In this document: positions 1 through 6,259 of the stretch, piece after piece
Position numbering within the stretch: the stretch's first letter is position 1
Layout: each line of letters starts with the position of its first letter
NCBI GenBank assembly: GCA_013388525.1
Contig: JACAFA010000285.1
Location: 1-9,811, forward strand
DNA length: 9,811 nt
Reading direction: 5' to 3'
Source: Ignavibacteriaceae bacterium
GTDB lineage: Bacteria; Bacteroidota; Ignavibacteria; Ignavibacteriales; Ignavibacteriaceae
Notes under the pieces: generated by a model
The model's database searches: none
The model's input: the letters and a program-made list of their open reading frames with translations, nothing else
What the model was told of the DNA's origin: nothing
Made by a program: the position numbers and the translations under genes

Positions 1-159
1 AAAAATCATAATATTAGAATCGGAAATGAAGTAGTGTTAATGGGAAAGCAGAAAGGAAAAGAAATTTCTGTGTGGGAGTGGGCTGAACGCATAGGAACCA
101 TTCCTTATGAAATAACCTGCAATATTTCTCAAAGAGTCCCGAGAATTTATCTAAGGTAA
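1..159 (+). CDS. alr: Alanine racemase, C-terminal end (partial)
   Basis: Only the last 52 codons and the TAA stop are present; the gene enters from the left edge in frame 1. The peptide reads IGNEVVLMGKQ, then WEWAERIGTIPYEITCNIS and QRVPRIYLR. This is the usual end of the alanine racemase C-terminal beta domain (G-x-x-V-x-L-x-G ... A-x-x-x-x-T-I-x-Y-E-I-x-C-x-I-S-x-R-V-P-R-x-Y). The enzyme is a cytoplasmic, PLP-dependent racemase that makes D-alanine for peptidoglycan. The PLP lysine and the catalytic tyrosine lie outside the window, so activity cannot be judged here. The next gene starts on the base after this stop, which suggests one transcript and coupled translation. Confidence 0.9.
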   Translation, partial: KNHNIRIGNEVVLMGKQKGKEISVWEWAERIGTIPYEITCNISQRVPRIYLR

Positions 160-1017
160 ATGGATATAATTAAACAATATATTATTCAATGTTTTTACAG
201 TGCTTCGAACACGTTGAGACTTAACACTCAGCAGATTGAAGTGCTCGCACAATTGAAGGAAGTAATTCTCAATTCCACGGATATTCAACGTGATATTGAG
301 AGTATGAAAAAAATCACGGAGCTTTCAAGATTAGGTATAAAGTTTGGTGAGCTTTATCGATATCTTACCAATAGCTCGATCGATTTTTCAAAATTTTCTG
401 AGAAGTTTAAGGAACACAGTCAATATCTTGTAAGAGAGACAACCATTTTATTAAATCAGGTTAATCCACAAACGTGTAAAGTGATTTTAAAGAAGATTGG
501 TTCAGCGGGAGCTGAGGAACCAAATGAAATAAAAATTGATTTATCAAACCGTCCTGACTCAACTCCGGCTTTTGAGAAACAAACGAATCAGGAGTTGAAA
601 GAAAATCTTATTCTAGGCGATGAAAAAGATGACGATGATATTTTCTTTCATAATTTTGAAGCTGAAATTCTCGCCCCAATAAAATCTCTTGATTCATTTC
701 TAAAAAAAATGAATGAAAATAATTATCAAGCCGAAGAGCTTAACAGGTTTATTTCAATCATTCAAAAGAATGGTGAAAAATCAGTAAAAATTGGATTTGA
801 AATAATTGCAAACATGCATCGTATTCTTCTGAAAGCTCTTGTACTAATCAAATCGAGAGAACTTATGCCAGGCAAAGATGTGGTGGAATCTATGCGGGCT
901 TGCTTAATAGTTATTGCAGCGGTTGTCAGAGGTAAAGAGGTCGAAATTACAAATTACCTGAACAGGGCAGAGGAATTTGGAAGAAAAATTCTAACTACAA
1001 ACTATAGGAATGTTTAA
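160..1017 (+). CDS. Uncharacterised 285-aa protein, predicted all-helical, two-part
   Basis: I do not recognise this family. Visible features are a mostly helical, Lys/Glu-rich N-terminal part (residues about 1-112) and a polar linker (about 113-165) ending in an acidic patch, GDEKDDDD (153-160). A second helical part follows (about 166-280), with a more hydrophobic stretch near 245-256 (MRACLIVIAAVV). There is no signal peptide, convincing membrane helix, nucleotide-binding loop or obvious catalytic motif, so a cytoplasmic scaffold, regulatory or structural role is possible but unproven. The ATG directly follows the alr stop, with AAGG at 153-156 just upstream. Its stop overlaps the manC start by one base (TAATG). 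It is therefore very probably translated together with its neighbours. Base composition looks like theirs, with no sign of recent transfer. Confidence 0.75.
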   Translation: MDIIKQYIIQCFYSASNTLRLNTQQIEVLAQLKEVILNSTDIQRDIESMKKITELSRLGIKFGELYRYLTNSSIDFSKFSEKFKEHSQYLVRETTILLNQVNPQTCKVILKKIGSAGAEEPNEIKIDLSNRPDSTPAFEKQTNQELKENLILGDEKDDDDIFFHNFEAEILAPIKSLDSFLKKMNENNYQAEELNRFISIIQKNGEKSVKIGFEIIANMHRILLKALVLIKSRELMPGKDVVESMRACLIVIAAVVRGKEVEITNYLNRAEEFGRKILTTNYRNV

Positions 1018-2084
1018 TGAAAATTTTTGCAGTAATTATGGCGGGTGGAGTTGGTTCACGATTTTGGCCAAGAAGCACTAAGCAAACTCCTAAACAGCTT
1101 CTTAAGATTTTTGGAAATGCTACTTTGATTCAAAATACTGTCAGCCGACTTGAAGGTTTGGTCGAAACAGAAAATATTTATGTTATAACAAATAAACTGC
1201 AACGACCTGAAATTATCAGACAGCTTTCACAATTAAAAGAAGAGAACGTAATTGAAGAACCTTTTGGCCGCAATACTGCCGCTTGTATCGGATTTGCTTC
1301 CTTAATTATTCAACAAAAAAATCATGATGCTGTCACTTTAGTGCTTCCTGCAGATCACATAATTGAAAATATTGAGAACTTCCAGAAGGTTCTAAAATCC
1401 GCTGCTGAATTTGCATTTAAATCAAATGGACTTGTAACTATCGGGATTCAGCCAACTAAACCAGAGACAGGTTATGGTTATATTCAAATTGATGAATCAA
1501 GTACTACTGATGAGGTTGCCAAAGTTTATTCGTTTGCAGAAAAACCGAATTACGCAACAGCCGTTCGTTTTTTAGAAAGCGGAGATTTTTTCTGGAACAG
1601 CGGTATGTTCATCTGGAAAGCCAGTACCATTTTGGAGGAAATAAGGAATTTTATGCCTGAACTCTATGCTGGTTTAATGAGAATAAAACAGGCAATGAAT
1701 ACTCCTGAATATCAATCAGTTCTGTTAAAAGAATATGGCCAGTTTAAGAAGATTTCGATTGATTATGGAGTAATGGAAAAATCAAATAAAGTCTATTTAA
1801 TTAAAGGTTCATTTAAGTGGAGTGATGTTGGAAGCTGGGATGCAGTTTATCAACTTTCGGAAAAAGATTCAAATGGAAATGCAATTTCAGGTAAAGTTTA
1901 TACTGATATGGTTGTTGATTCATACATTTATTCTCCCGATAAACTTGTTGCAGCAATCGGTGTTGATAACCTGATAATAATTAACACAGAAAAATCAATT
2001 CTTATTTGCAGAAGAGATCAGGGACAGGAAGTAAAAAAAGTTGTTGATTATCTGAAGCTGCATAAAATGGAAGAATATCTCTGA
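1017..2084 (+). CDS. manC: Mannose-1-phosphate guanylyltransferase (GDP-mannose pyrophosphorylase)
   Basis: Makes GDP-mannose from mannose-1-phosphate and GTP in the cytoplasm, for glycans or deoxyhexose derivatives. The nucleotidyltransferase signature is at residues 9-27 (AGGVGSRFWPRSTKQTPKQ). It is followed by EPFGRNTAAC (81-90), PADH (111-114), ETGYGYIQ (150-157), FAEKP (173-177), WNSGMF (193-198), SIDYGVMEK (247-255) and WSDVGSWDA (268-276). All are typical of the family. At 355 aa it has only the transferase part and lacks the cupin-like phosphomannose isomerase domain of the longer bifunctional enzymes. The ATG overlaps the preceding stop by one base, with AGGA at 1006-1009 seven bases upstream. 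No other polysaccharide genes are beside it, so the destination of the GDP-mannose is not shown. Confidence 0.93.
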   Translation: MKIFAVIMAGGVGSRFWPRSTKQTPKQLLKIFGNATLIQNTVSRLEGLVETENIYVITNKLQRPEIIRQLSQLKEENVIEEPFGRNTAACIGFASLIIQQKNHDAVTLVLPADHIIENIENFQKVLKSAAEFAFKSNGLVTIGIQPTKPETGYGYIQIDESSTTDEVAKVYSFAEKPNYATAVRFLESGDFFWNSGMFIWKASTILEEIRNFMPELYAGLMRIKQAMNTPEYQSVLLKEYGQFKKISIDYGVMEKSNKVYLIKGSFKWSDVGSWDAVYQLSEKDSNGNAISGKVYTDMVVDSYIYSPDKLVAAIGVDNLIIINTEKSILICRRDQGQEVKKVVDYLKLHKMEEYL

Positions 2085-2104
2085 CCTAATTCAAAAAAAT
2101 TTTT

Positions 2105-2752
2105 ATGAAAAAAATTATCACCGAATCCATTGTACGTGAAATTATTAAAAAAGGGGAACCGGGAATCATCGTCAGCAAACAGGATATTATTACACCAGCG
2201 GCAGTTGATTTGATAAGAGCACACAAACTTACTATCATTAAATCTGAAGAGATAACTACAATATCATCTTCGGAGAAAAAAGATTCACAACTTCTTTTCA
2301 GAAAAGGTGCAATTGGTTCTGATCATACCGGGTTTCAGGTTAAGAACTTAATAATAAAAATCCTGCAGGAAAAAGGTATTACCTCAGTTGATGTTGGTAC
2401 CTATGATGAAAAGTCATGTGATTATCCTGATTTTGCTTACAACGTCGCAAAAAAAGTTCGGTCTAAAGAAGTTGATTTCGGGATAATTATTGATGCAACC
2501 GGAATTCCTTCCTCAATAACTGCTAATAAAATAAGAGGAATAAGAGCTGCCACTTGTTACAATGAGTTTTCAGCAAAGAGCTGCCGCGAACACAATAATG
2601 CCAATATCCTTGTACTTGGTGCTAAATCTCTTGGTGAGGAAACAATAAAATCTATTCTTGAGGTTTGGTTAAATACAGAATTCGCAGGCGGTCGTCATCA
2701 AAAAAGACTCGATAAAATTTCGAACATTGAAGAGCAGGAAAGTCTGAAATAA
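2105..2752 (+). CDS. rpiB: RpiB/LacAB-family sugar-phosphate isomerase with EutQ-like N-terminal extension and altered active site
   Basis: Residues about 67-205 are a full RpiB-type domain: GSDHTGF (71-77), DYPDFA (106-111), TGI and ANK (132-142), CREHNNAN (160-167) and GGRHQKR (195-201). RpiB interconverts ribose-5-phosphate and ribulose-5-phosphate. The equivalents of E. coli Asp9, His10, Thr68, His99 and the phosphate-binding arginines are kept. The catalytic Cys66 is replaced by Asp130, and the neighbouring loop reads DATGIPSS instead of CGTGxGxS. The mycobacterial Glu75 base is also absent (Ser136 there). The first ~48 residues are extra and resemble the start of E. coli EutQ: IITESIVREIIKKGE, then DIITPAAVDL and KLTII. 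Usual RpiB length is about 150 aa; this one is 215. Ribose isomerisation is therefore uncertain; a related sugar phosphate or a microcompartment-associated paralogue is possible. It lies 20 bp after manC with no clear Shine-Dalgarno sequence, and its stop is 2 bp from that of convergent purB. Confidence 0.88.
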   Translation: MKKIITESIVREIIKKGEPGIIVSKQDIITPAAVDLIRAHKLTIIKSEEITTISSSEKKDSQLLFRKGAIGSDHTGFQVKNLIIKILQEKGITSVDVGTYDEKSCDYPDFAYNVAKKVRSKEVDFGIIIDATGIPSSITANKIRGIRAATCYNEFSAKSCREHNNANILVLGAKSLGEETIKSILEVWLNTEFAGGRHQKRLDKISNIEEQESLK

Positions 2753-2754
2753 AA

Positions 2755-4059
2755 TCAGTCTTCAGCTAAAACAGAGCGATTAAAAATAAAATCAACATTC
2801 TTCAGGATTTTTTTGAAGTCAAAAGCTTCATCAATTTCTGCTTTATTCAGAAATTTTAACACTTCACTTGAATTTGAAAGTTCGTCTTTCAGGTTTCTAC
2901 TATGATCTGCCCAAACTCTCATCGCATTTTCCTGAACAAGTTTATATGCTTCTTCTCTTGTCATTCCTTTATCGACAAGCTTTAGTAATACTTTCTGAGA
3001 ATATATTAATCCTCTTGTCAGGTTAAGATTCCTGATCATATTCTCAGGATAAATGATCAGGTTCTTTATCAGGCGATTTGATTGTTCAAGCATATAATCC
3101 AAAAGAATACAACTATCCGGAATGATTACCCGTTCAACAGATGAATGTGAAATATCTCTTTCATGCCAGAGTGCAACATTATCAAGCGCAGCTAATGAGT
3201 TACTTTTTAATATTCGTGATAAACCAGCAATTCTTTCACTAATAACCGGATTTCTTTTATGCGGCATTGCGGAAGAACCTTTCTGCCCTGCACTAAAATA
3301 TTCTTCAGCTTCCAAAACTTCGGTTCGCTGCAAATGTCTTATTTCAATTGCAATCTTTTCAAGTGTAGAGCTAATTACTGCTAATGTAGTTAAGAATTCA
3401 GCGTGCCTGTCCCTTTGAATTACCTGAGTTGAAACCGGGGCCGGTATCAAGCCCAATTTTTCACATACATATTCTTCAACTTTTGGTGAAAGATGATCAA
3501 AAGTTCCAACGGCGCCGGAAATCTGTCCAACGCTGATAACTTTTATTGCATTTTGAAGGCGAAGGATGTTTCTTTTAGTTTCCTCAAACCATAGAGCGAA
3601 TTTTAAACCCATTGTGGTTGGTTCGGCATGAATTCCATGCGATCTCCCGACACAGATTGTTGATTTATGCTTTAAGGCTTGTTCTTTAAGAGTGTTTTTT
3701 AACTCGATTAATCTGTTAAGGAGCAATTCACCTGCAGCTTTCATCTGATATGAAAGAGTGGTATCCAGAATATCTGAAGAAGTCATTCCATAGTGAATAT
3801 GGCGCGATTCAGGGCCGACAAACTCAGCAACGTTTGTCAGAAATGCAATCACATCGTGCTTGGTGGTTTCTTCAATTTCAAGAATTTTCTTTACATCAAA
3901 CTTTGCTTTACGTTTAATTACATCCAGATCAGATTTTGGAATTTCTCCGAGTTCACTTCGGGCTTCGCAAGCCAGGATTTCTATTTTTAACCAGGTTGCG
4001 TATTTAAAGTCATCTGAAAAAATTCTTCCCATCTCCGGAAGAGTATATCTTTCTATCAT
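2755..4059 (-). CDS. purB: Adenylosuccinate lyase
   Basis: Fumarase/aspartase superfamily enzyme that acts twice in purine synthesis, releasing fumarate from SAICAR and from adenylosuccinate. The superfamily signature GSSAMPHKRNP is at residues 261-271, in the mobile loop carrying the catalytic serine. TTKHDV (65-70) and GMTSSDILDT (91-100) contribute to the substrate site, and GRSHGIHAEPT (138-148) contains the general-acid histidine, His141. The length of 434 aa is normal for the bacterial family. The gene is last in a minus-strand run after plsY and the HtrA protease. Its ATG overlaps the protease stop (ATGA, 4 bases), so translation is probably coupled. No clear terminator is visible at the convergent end with rpiB. 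Confidence 0.97.
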   Translation of the reverse strand: MIERYTLPEMGRIFSDDFKYATWLKIEILACEARSELGEIPKSDLDVIKRKAKFDVKKILEIEETTKHDVIAFLTNVAEFVGPESRHIHYGMTSSDILDTTLSYQMKAAGELLLNRLIELKNTLKEQALKHKSTICVGRSHGIHAEPTTMGLKFALWFEETKRNILRLQNAIKVISVGQISGAVGTFDHLSPKVEEYVCEKLGLIPAPVSTQVIQRDRHAEFLTTLAVISSTLEKIAIEIRHLQRTEVLEAEEYFSAGQKGSSAMPHKRNPVISERIAGLSRILKSNSLAALDNVALWHERDISHSSVERVIIPDSCILLDYMLEQSNRLIKNLIIYPENMIRNLNLTRGLIYSQKVLLKLVDKGMTREEAYKLVQENAMRVWADHSRNLKDELSNSSEVLKFLNKAEIDEAFDFKKILKNVDFIFNRSVLAED

Positions 4060-5207
4060 TTTCTTTTTTCCAGTTTCATGGTTTTTGTCATTTCTTCTCC
4101 CTCACGAATGATATTGAGCTTTATGGTTTGTCCCGTACGAAATTCCTGAAACACACCCATAATAGTTTGTTCATTATTTATTTTGAATCCCTCGATTTCA
4201 GTTATTATGTCACCGACCTTAATTCCGCCTTTTCCGGCAGGAGAATTTGGGAATACCTGAGTTACTATCACCCCGCGTGTATTTTCAAGATTGTAATAGT
4301 TTGCTATGCCTTCATCAATTGATTGAATTCTCATTCCGATTTCAAAATCTCTGTCAACTCTCCCTTTTGATTTCAATTCGTCCACTATTTTTTTTACTTT
4401 GTTAATAGGAATTGCAAATCCAAGACCGATATTTCCCTGGGCGCCGCCGGCAGTGAAAATCAAAGTGTTCATCCCGATTACTTCACCAAGGCTGTTCACC
4501 AAAGGACCACCGCTGTTTCCGCCATTTATTGCAGCATCTGTCTGGATCATATTTAAATAATATCTTTCATTTATTTGTTCGAGATTCATTCCGGTTGCAC
4601 TTATTACTCCCACTGTTACTGTCGGTTTATCATTAATCTCGAATAAGCCAAATGGATTTCCAAGAGCTATTACCCATTCGCCAATAATAATATCGTCAGA
4701 ATTTCCTATTGGTAAATAAGGAAGATTTTTATCATCGATCTTGAGTAAACAAATATCGGAAGCGGCATCAGAACCAATTAATTCTGCTTTATAATGTTTA
4801 CCGTTTGTCAGAGTAACAGTTATTTCAGTGGCATTGCCTGCAACATGATCATTTGTTAGAATGTAGCCATCGCTTGAAATAATGTATCCGGAACCAAGGC
4901 TTTTTACTTCCTGGTTATAGGTTCTCCGGTTTCCAAAAAATTGCCTGAAAAAAGGGTCATCAAAAAATGAGGAGAATGGATCGCGCACCTGACGGATTTC
5001 GGTAACGTTTATTCCTACAACTGCAGGACTTACTTTCTCAACAGTTTCAGTTAGAATTGTTCTCCTTGAATCAGCGATGCTTGTATTATTTATTTCTTTT
5101 TGCTTTTCAGTAGCATTTGATTTGTCATTTCCTGAAAAGTAGGCTGCCAGGCTTATGAATAGTATTATAACAAATGCAGCAAGAAGCATTTTAAATTTGT
5201 TTTTCAT
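4056..5207 (-). CDS. HtrA/Do-type serine protease with one PDZ domain, membrane-anchored or periplasmic
   Basis: Envelope quality-control protease of the trypsin-like HtrA family. Numbering from the ATG at 5207 (383 aa): a hydrophobic segment at about 8-25 acts as uncleaved anchor or signal. The protease domain spans about 50-275 with triad His121 (LTNDHVAG), Asp151 (AASDICLLKID) and Ser232 (GGNSGGPLVN). One PDZ domain covers about 285-380, with carboxylate-binding-loop features and GIKVGDIITEI (328-338). With one PDZ it is closer to DegS/HtrA in size than to two-PDZ DegP. A GTG six bases further upstream (5213) is in frame, but its G is the last base of an AGGAG Shine-Dalgarno sequence (5217-5213) that sits 5 bases before the ATG, so I chose the ATG. 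The start lies inside plsY (17-base overlap) and the stop overlaps the purB start by 4 bases. The 4-base ATGA junction suggests coupled expression with purB, but no functional link is obvious. Confidence 0.95.
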   Translation of the reverse strand: MKNKFKMLLAAFVIILFISLAAYFSGNDKSNATEKQKEINNTSIADSRRTILTETVEKVSPAVVGINVTEIRQVRDPFSSFFDDPFFRQFFGNRRTYNQEVKSLGSGYIISSDGYILTNDHVAGNATEITVTLTNGKHYKAELIGSDAASDICLLKIDDKNLPYLPIGNSDDIIIGEWVIALGNPFGLFEINDKPTVTVGVISATGMNLEQINERYYLNMIQTDAAINGGNSGGPLVNSLGEVIGMNTLIFTAGGAQGNIGLGFAIPINKVKKIVDELKSKGRVDRDFEIGMRIQSIDEGIANYYNLENTRGVIVTQVFPNSPAGKGGIKVGDIITEIEGFKINNEQTIMGVFQEFRTGQTIKLNIIREGEEMTKTMKLEKRK

Positions 5208-5832
5208 TCTCACTCCTATTGGAAAAATTCTTTCTGATTATTTCAATTAAAGGATTTATATGCTTTGAAAATACAATTAAAAGTATTGCCGTGCCAGTTA
5301 TCGCAAGTTCCAGCTCATTTTTAGCTTTGGGGAAAGTATATTTAATTGCAATACCTGAAGTCAACCAAAGGATTACGACTGAAAACAGGGTTGCAAAAAT
5401 ATTTCCAAAATGAACATCACGCTTCAACATAAAAAATAAAAACCATAAAATAGCCCATAAAGCAAGAATAAACGGGGAAATAATCAGAGCACCTCCGGCA
5501 GCGGTAGCCAATCCTCTTCCACCTTTGAATTTAATCCATGGATTATAACAATGACTCATTACAGCAAAAATTAAAGCAAGCATTGGATAGATGAATTCAC
5601 TTTGAATAAAGTTTTTTGTAAATAAAACCGCGAGGATTCCTTTTAATGCATCAACTATAAGAACAGAAATACCAATAATTTTTGAACGGGTTACATCAAA
5701 TGAATTTAAAGCACCAACATTTCCTGAACCACTTTTGGTGATGTCGATTCCTTTACCTATTTTCAGAAAAACATAAGCACTTGGAAATGACCCAATCAGG
5801 TACCCAATAATAGCTGAAATGAAATAATTCAT
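5191..5832 (-). CDS. plsY: Acyl-phosphate glycerol-3-phosphate acyltransferase PlsY
   Basis: Integral inner-membrane enzyme that moves an acyl chain from acyl-phosphate to glycerol-3-phosphate, the first step of phospholipid synthesis in most bacteria. It is 213 aa with about five to six hydrophobic segments (roughly 3-24, 52-72, 80-95, 108-137, 145-163, 175-190). The cytoplasmic-loop motifs are GSFPSAY (14-20), DITKSGSGNVGALN (30-43), KFKGGRGLATAAGG (101-114) and His191 near the end. These follow the PlsY pattern. The first long motif has GALN in place of the common GATN. The third, normally H-x-x-N-I-x-R-L, is degenerate (HINPLIEI). These may be lineage features. It is the first gene of a minus-strand run with the HtrA protease and purB. 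No good Shine-Dalgarno sequence precedes the ATG, only an A-rich stretch. Confidence 0.93.
   Translation of the reverse strand: MNYFISAIIGYLIGSFPSAYVFLKIGKGIDITKSGSGNVGALNSFDVTRSKIIGISVLIVDALKGILAVLFTKNFIQSEFIYPMLALIFAVMSHCYNPWIKFKGGRGLATAAGGALIISPFILALWAILWFLFFMLKRDVHFGNIFATLFSVVILWLTSGIAIKYTFPKAKNELELAITGTAILLIVFSKHINPLIEIIRKNFSNRSENEKQI
5213..5217 (-). promoter_or_regulatory. Ribosome binding site of the HtrA protease gene
   Basis: AGGAG on the minus strand, 5 bases before the ATG at 5207. It lies inside the end of plsY. Its position decides for the ATG over the in-frame GTG at 5213, which overlaps this site. Confidence 0.7.
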
Positions 5833-5944
5833 TTTGAAATCATTTTTTTTCTACATAAAGATATAAAATATTAAAGAATGGAACTCGCTTAAAAGCAGTA
5901 AACATTTAAAGTACTTTAAAGAATTATGACTTAACAGGAAAGAG
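5833..5944. other. Intergenic region between tRNA-Cys and plsY
   Basis: A 112-bp AT-rich gap that should hold the end of the tRNA-Cys transcript and a promoter for plsY. No convincing -35/-10 pair or classical terminator is visible. The one clear structure is the 16-bp perfect palindrome at 5905-5920, listed separately. plsY could also be read from the tRNA promoter. Confidence 0.5.
5905..5920. repeat. 16-bp perfect palindrome upstream of plsY
   Basis: TTTAAAGTACTTTAAA is its own reverse complement. It lies 25 bp after the tRNA-Cys 3' end and 73 bp before the plsY start. It could be an operator for a dimeric regulator or part of a weak tRNA transcript end. The AT content makes chance possible, and there is no T-run typical of an intrinsic terminator. 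Confidence 0.45.
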
Positions 5945-6018
5945 AGGCGGCGGTCGGATTCGAACCGACGAATAAAGGTTTTGCAGACCTTCGCCTTAGA
6001 CCGCTTGGCTACACCGCC
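5945..6018 (-). tRNA. tRNA-Cys (anticodon GCA)
   Basis: A complete 74-nt cloverleaf reads on the minus strand. The acceptor stem GGCGGTG/CGCCGCC has one G-U pair. The D arm lies within AGCCAAGCGGTCTAAGGC, the anticodon arm is AAGGT-CTGCAAA-ACCTT with anticodon GCA, and the T arm is GTCGG-TTCGAAT-CCGAC. The discriminator base is U, as expected for tRNA-Cys. CCA is not encoded and must be added by the nucleotidyltransferase. It lies downstream of tRNA-Gly, with a hairpin and T-rich tract ending exactly at its 5' base. Confidence 0.97.
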
Positions 6019-6048
6019 AAAAAATAAATCCCGATTTAAATCGGGATT
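6019..6048 (-). terminator. Palindromic hairpin plus T-tract between the two tRNA genes
   Basis: A perfect 22-bp palindrome covers 6027-6048. It folds as a 9-bp stem AATCCCGAT/ATCGGGATT around a TTAA loop. On the minus strand it is followed by TATTTTTT (6026-6019), the layout of a Rho-independent terminator for the tRNA-Gly transcript. The T-tract abuts the first base of mature tRNA-Cys. It may be a full terminator, an attenuator with partial read-through, or a processing signal. The plus strand has no T-tract after the palindrome, so it is not bidirectional. Confidence 0.65.
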
Positions 6049-6052
6049 GCTG

Positions 6053-6125
<73 letters not shown>

Positions 6126-6165
6126 ATATTATGTGGAATCAGTATTTCTTAATAAAAGCGGCTTA

Positions 6166-6194
6166 AATATAATAGCTTTATCTTTTTATTGCAA
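6166..6194 (-). promoter_or_regulatory. Likely promoter of the tRNA-Gly/tRNA-Cys unit
   Basis: On the minus strand TTGCAA (6194-6189) is separated by 17 bases from TATATT (6171-6166), a reasonable sigma-70-type pair. The continuation TATATTTA also fits the first seven positions of the Bacteroidota -7 element TAnnTTTG. The start of transcription would be near 6159, about 34 bases before tRNA-Gly. Confidence 0.5.
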
Positions 6195-6210
6195 TAAGTA
6201 GCTTAGTTAA

Positions 6211-6237
6211 AAAAGAAAAGCCGCATCAAGCGGCTTT
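6211..6237 (-). terminator. Rho-independent terminator of the T9SS cargo gene
   Basis: An 8-bp stem AAAGCCGC/GCGGCTTT (6217-6224 with 6230-6237) has a 5-base loop. On the minus strand it is followed by a T-rich run (TTTTCTTTTTT). It begins about 23 bases after the stop of the minus-strand gene and separates that gene from the tRNA promoter. Confidence 0.85.
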
Positions 6238-6259
6238 CCAATTCAAACTTTACATTATT

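Noticed and set aside
2725..2765. Possible bidirectional terminator between rpiB and purB
   Set aside because: An AGTCTGA/TCAGTCT stem with a mismatch exists around 2740-2760, but there is no T-run on either strand and it lies over the stop codons.
3122..3418. Plus-strand open frame of 98 codons
   Set aside because: It lies wholly inside purB on the opposite strand and covers the conserved PHKRNP region; no family resemblance.
5211..5213. GTG as start of the HtrA protease
   Set aside because: Its G is part of the AGGAG ribosome binding site; the ATG at 5207 is correctly spaced from that site.
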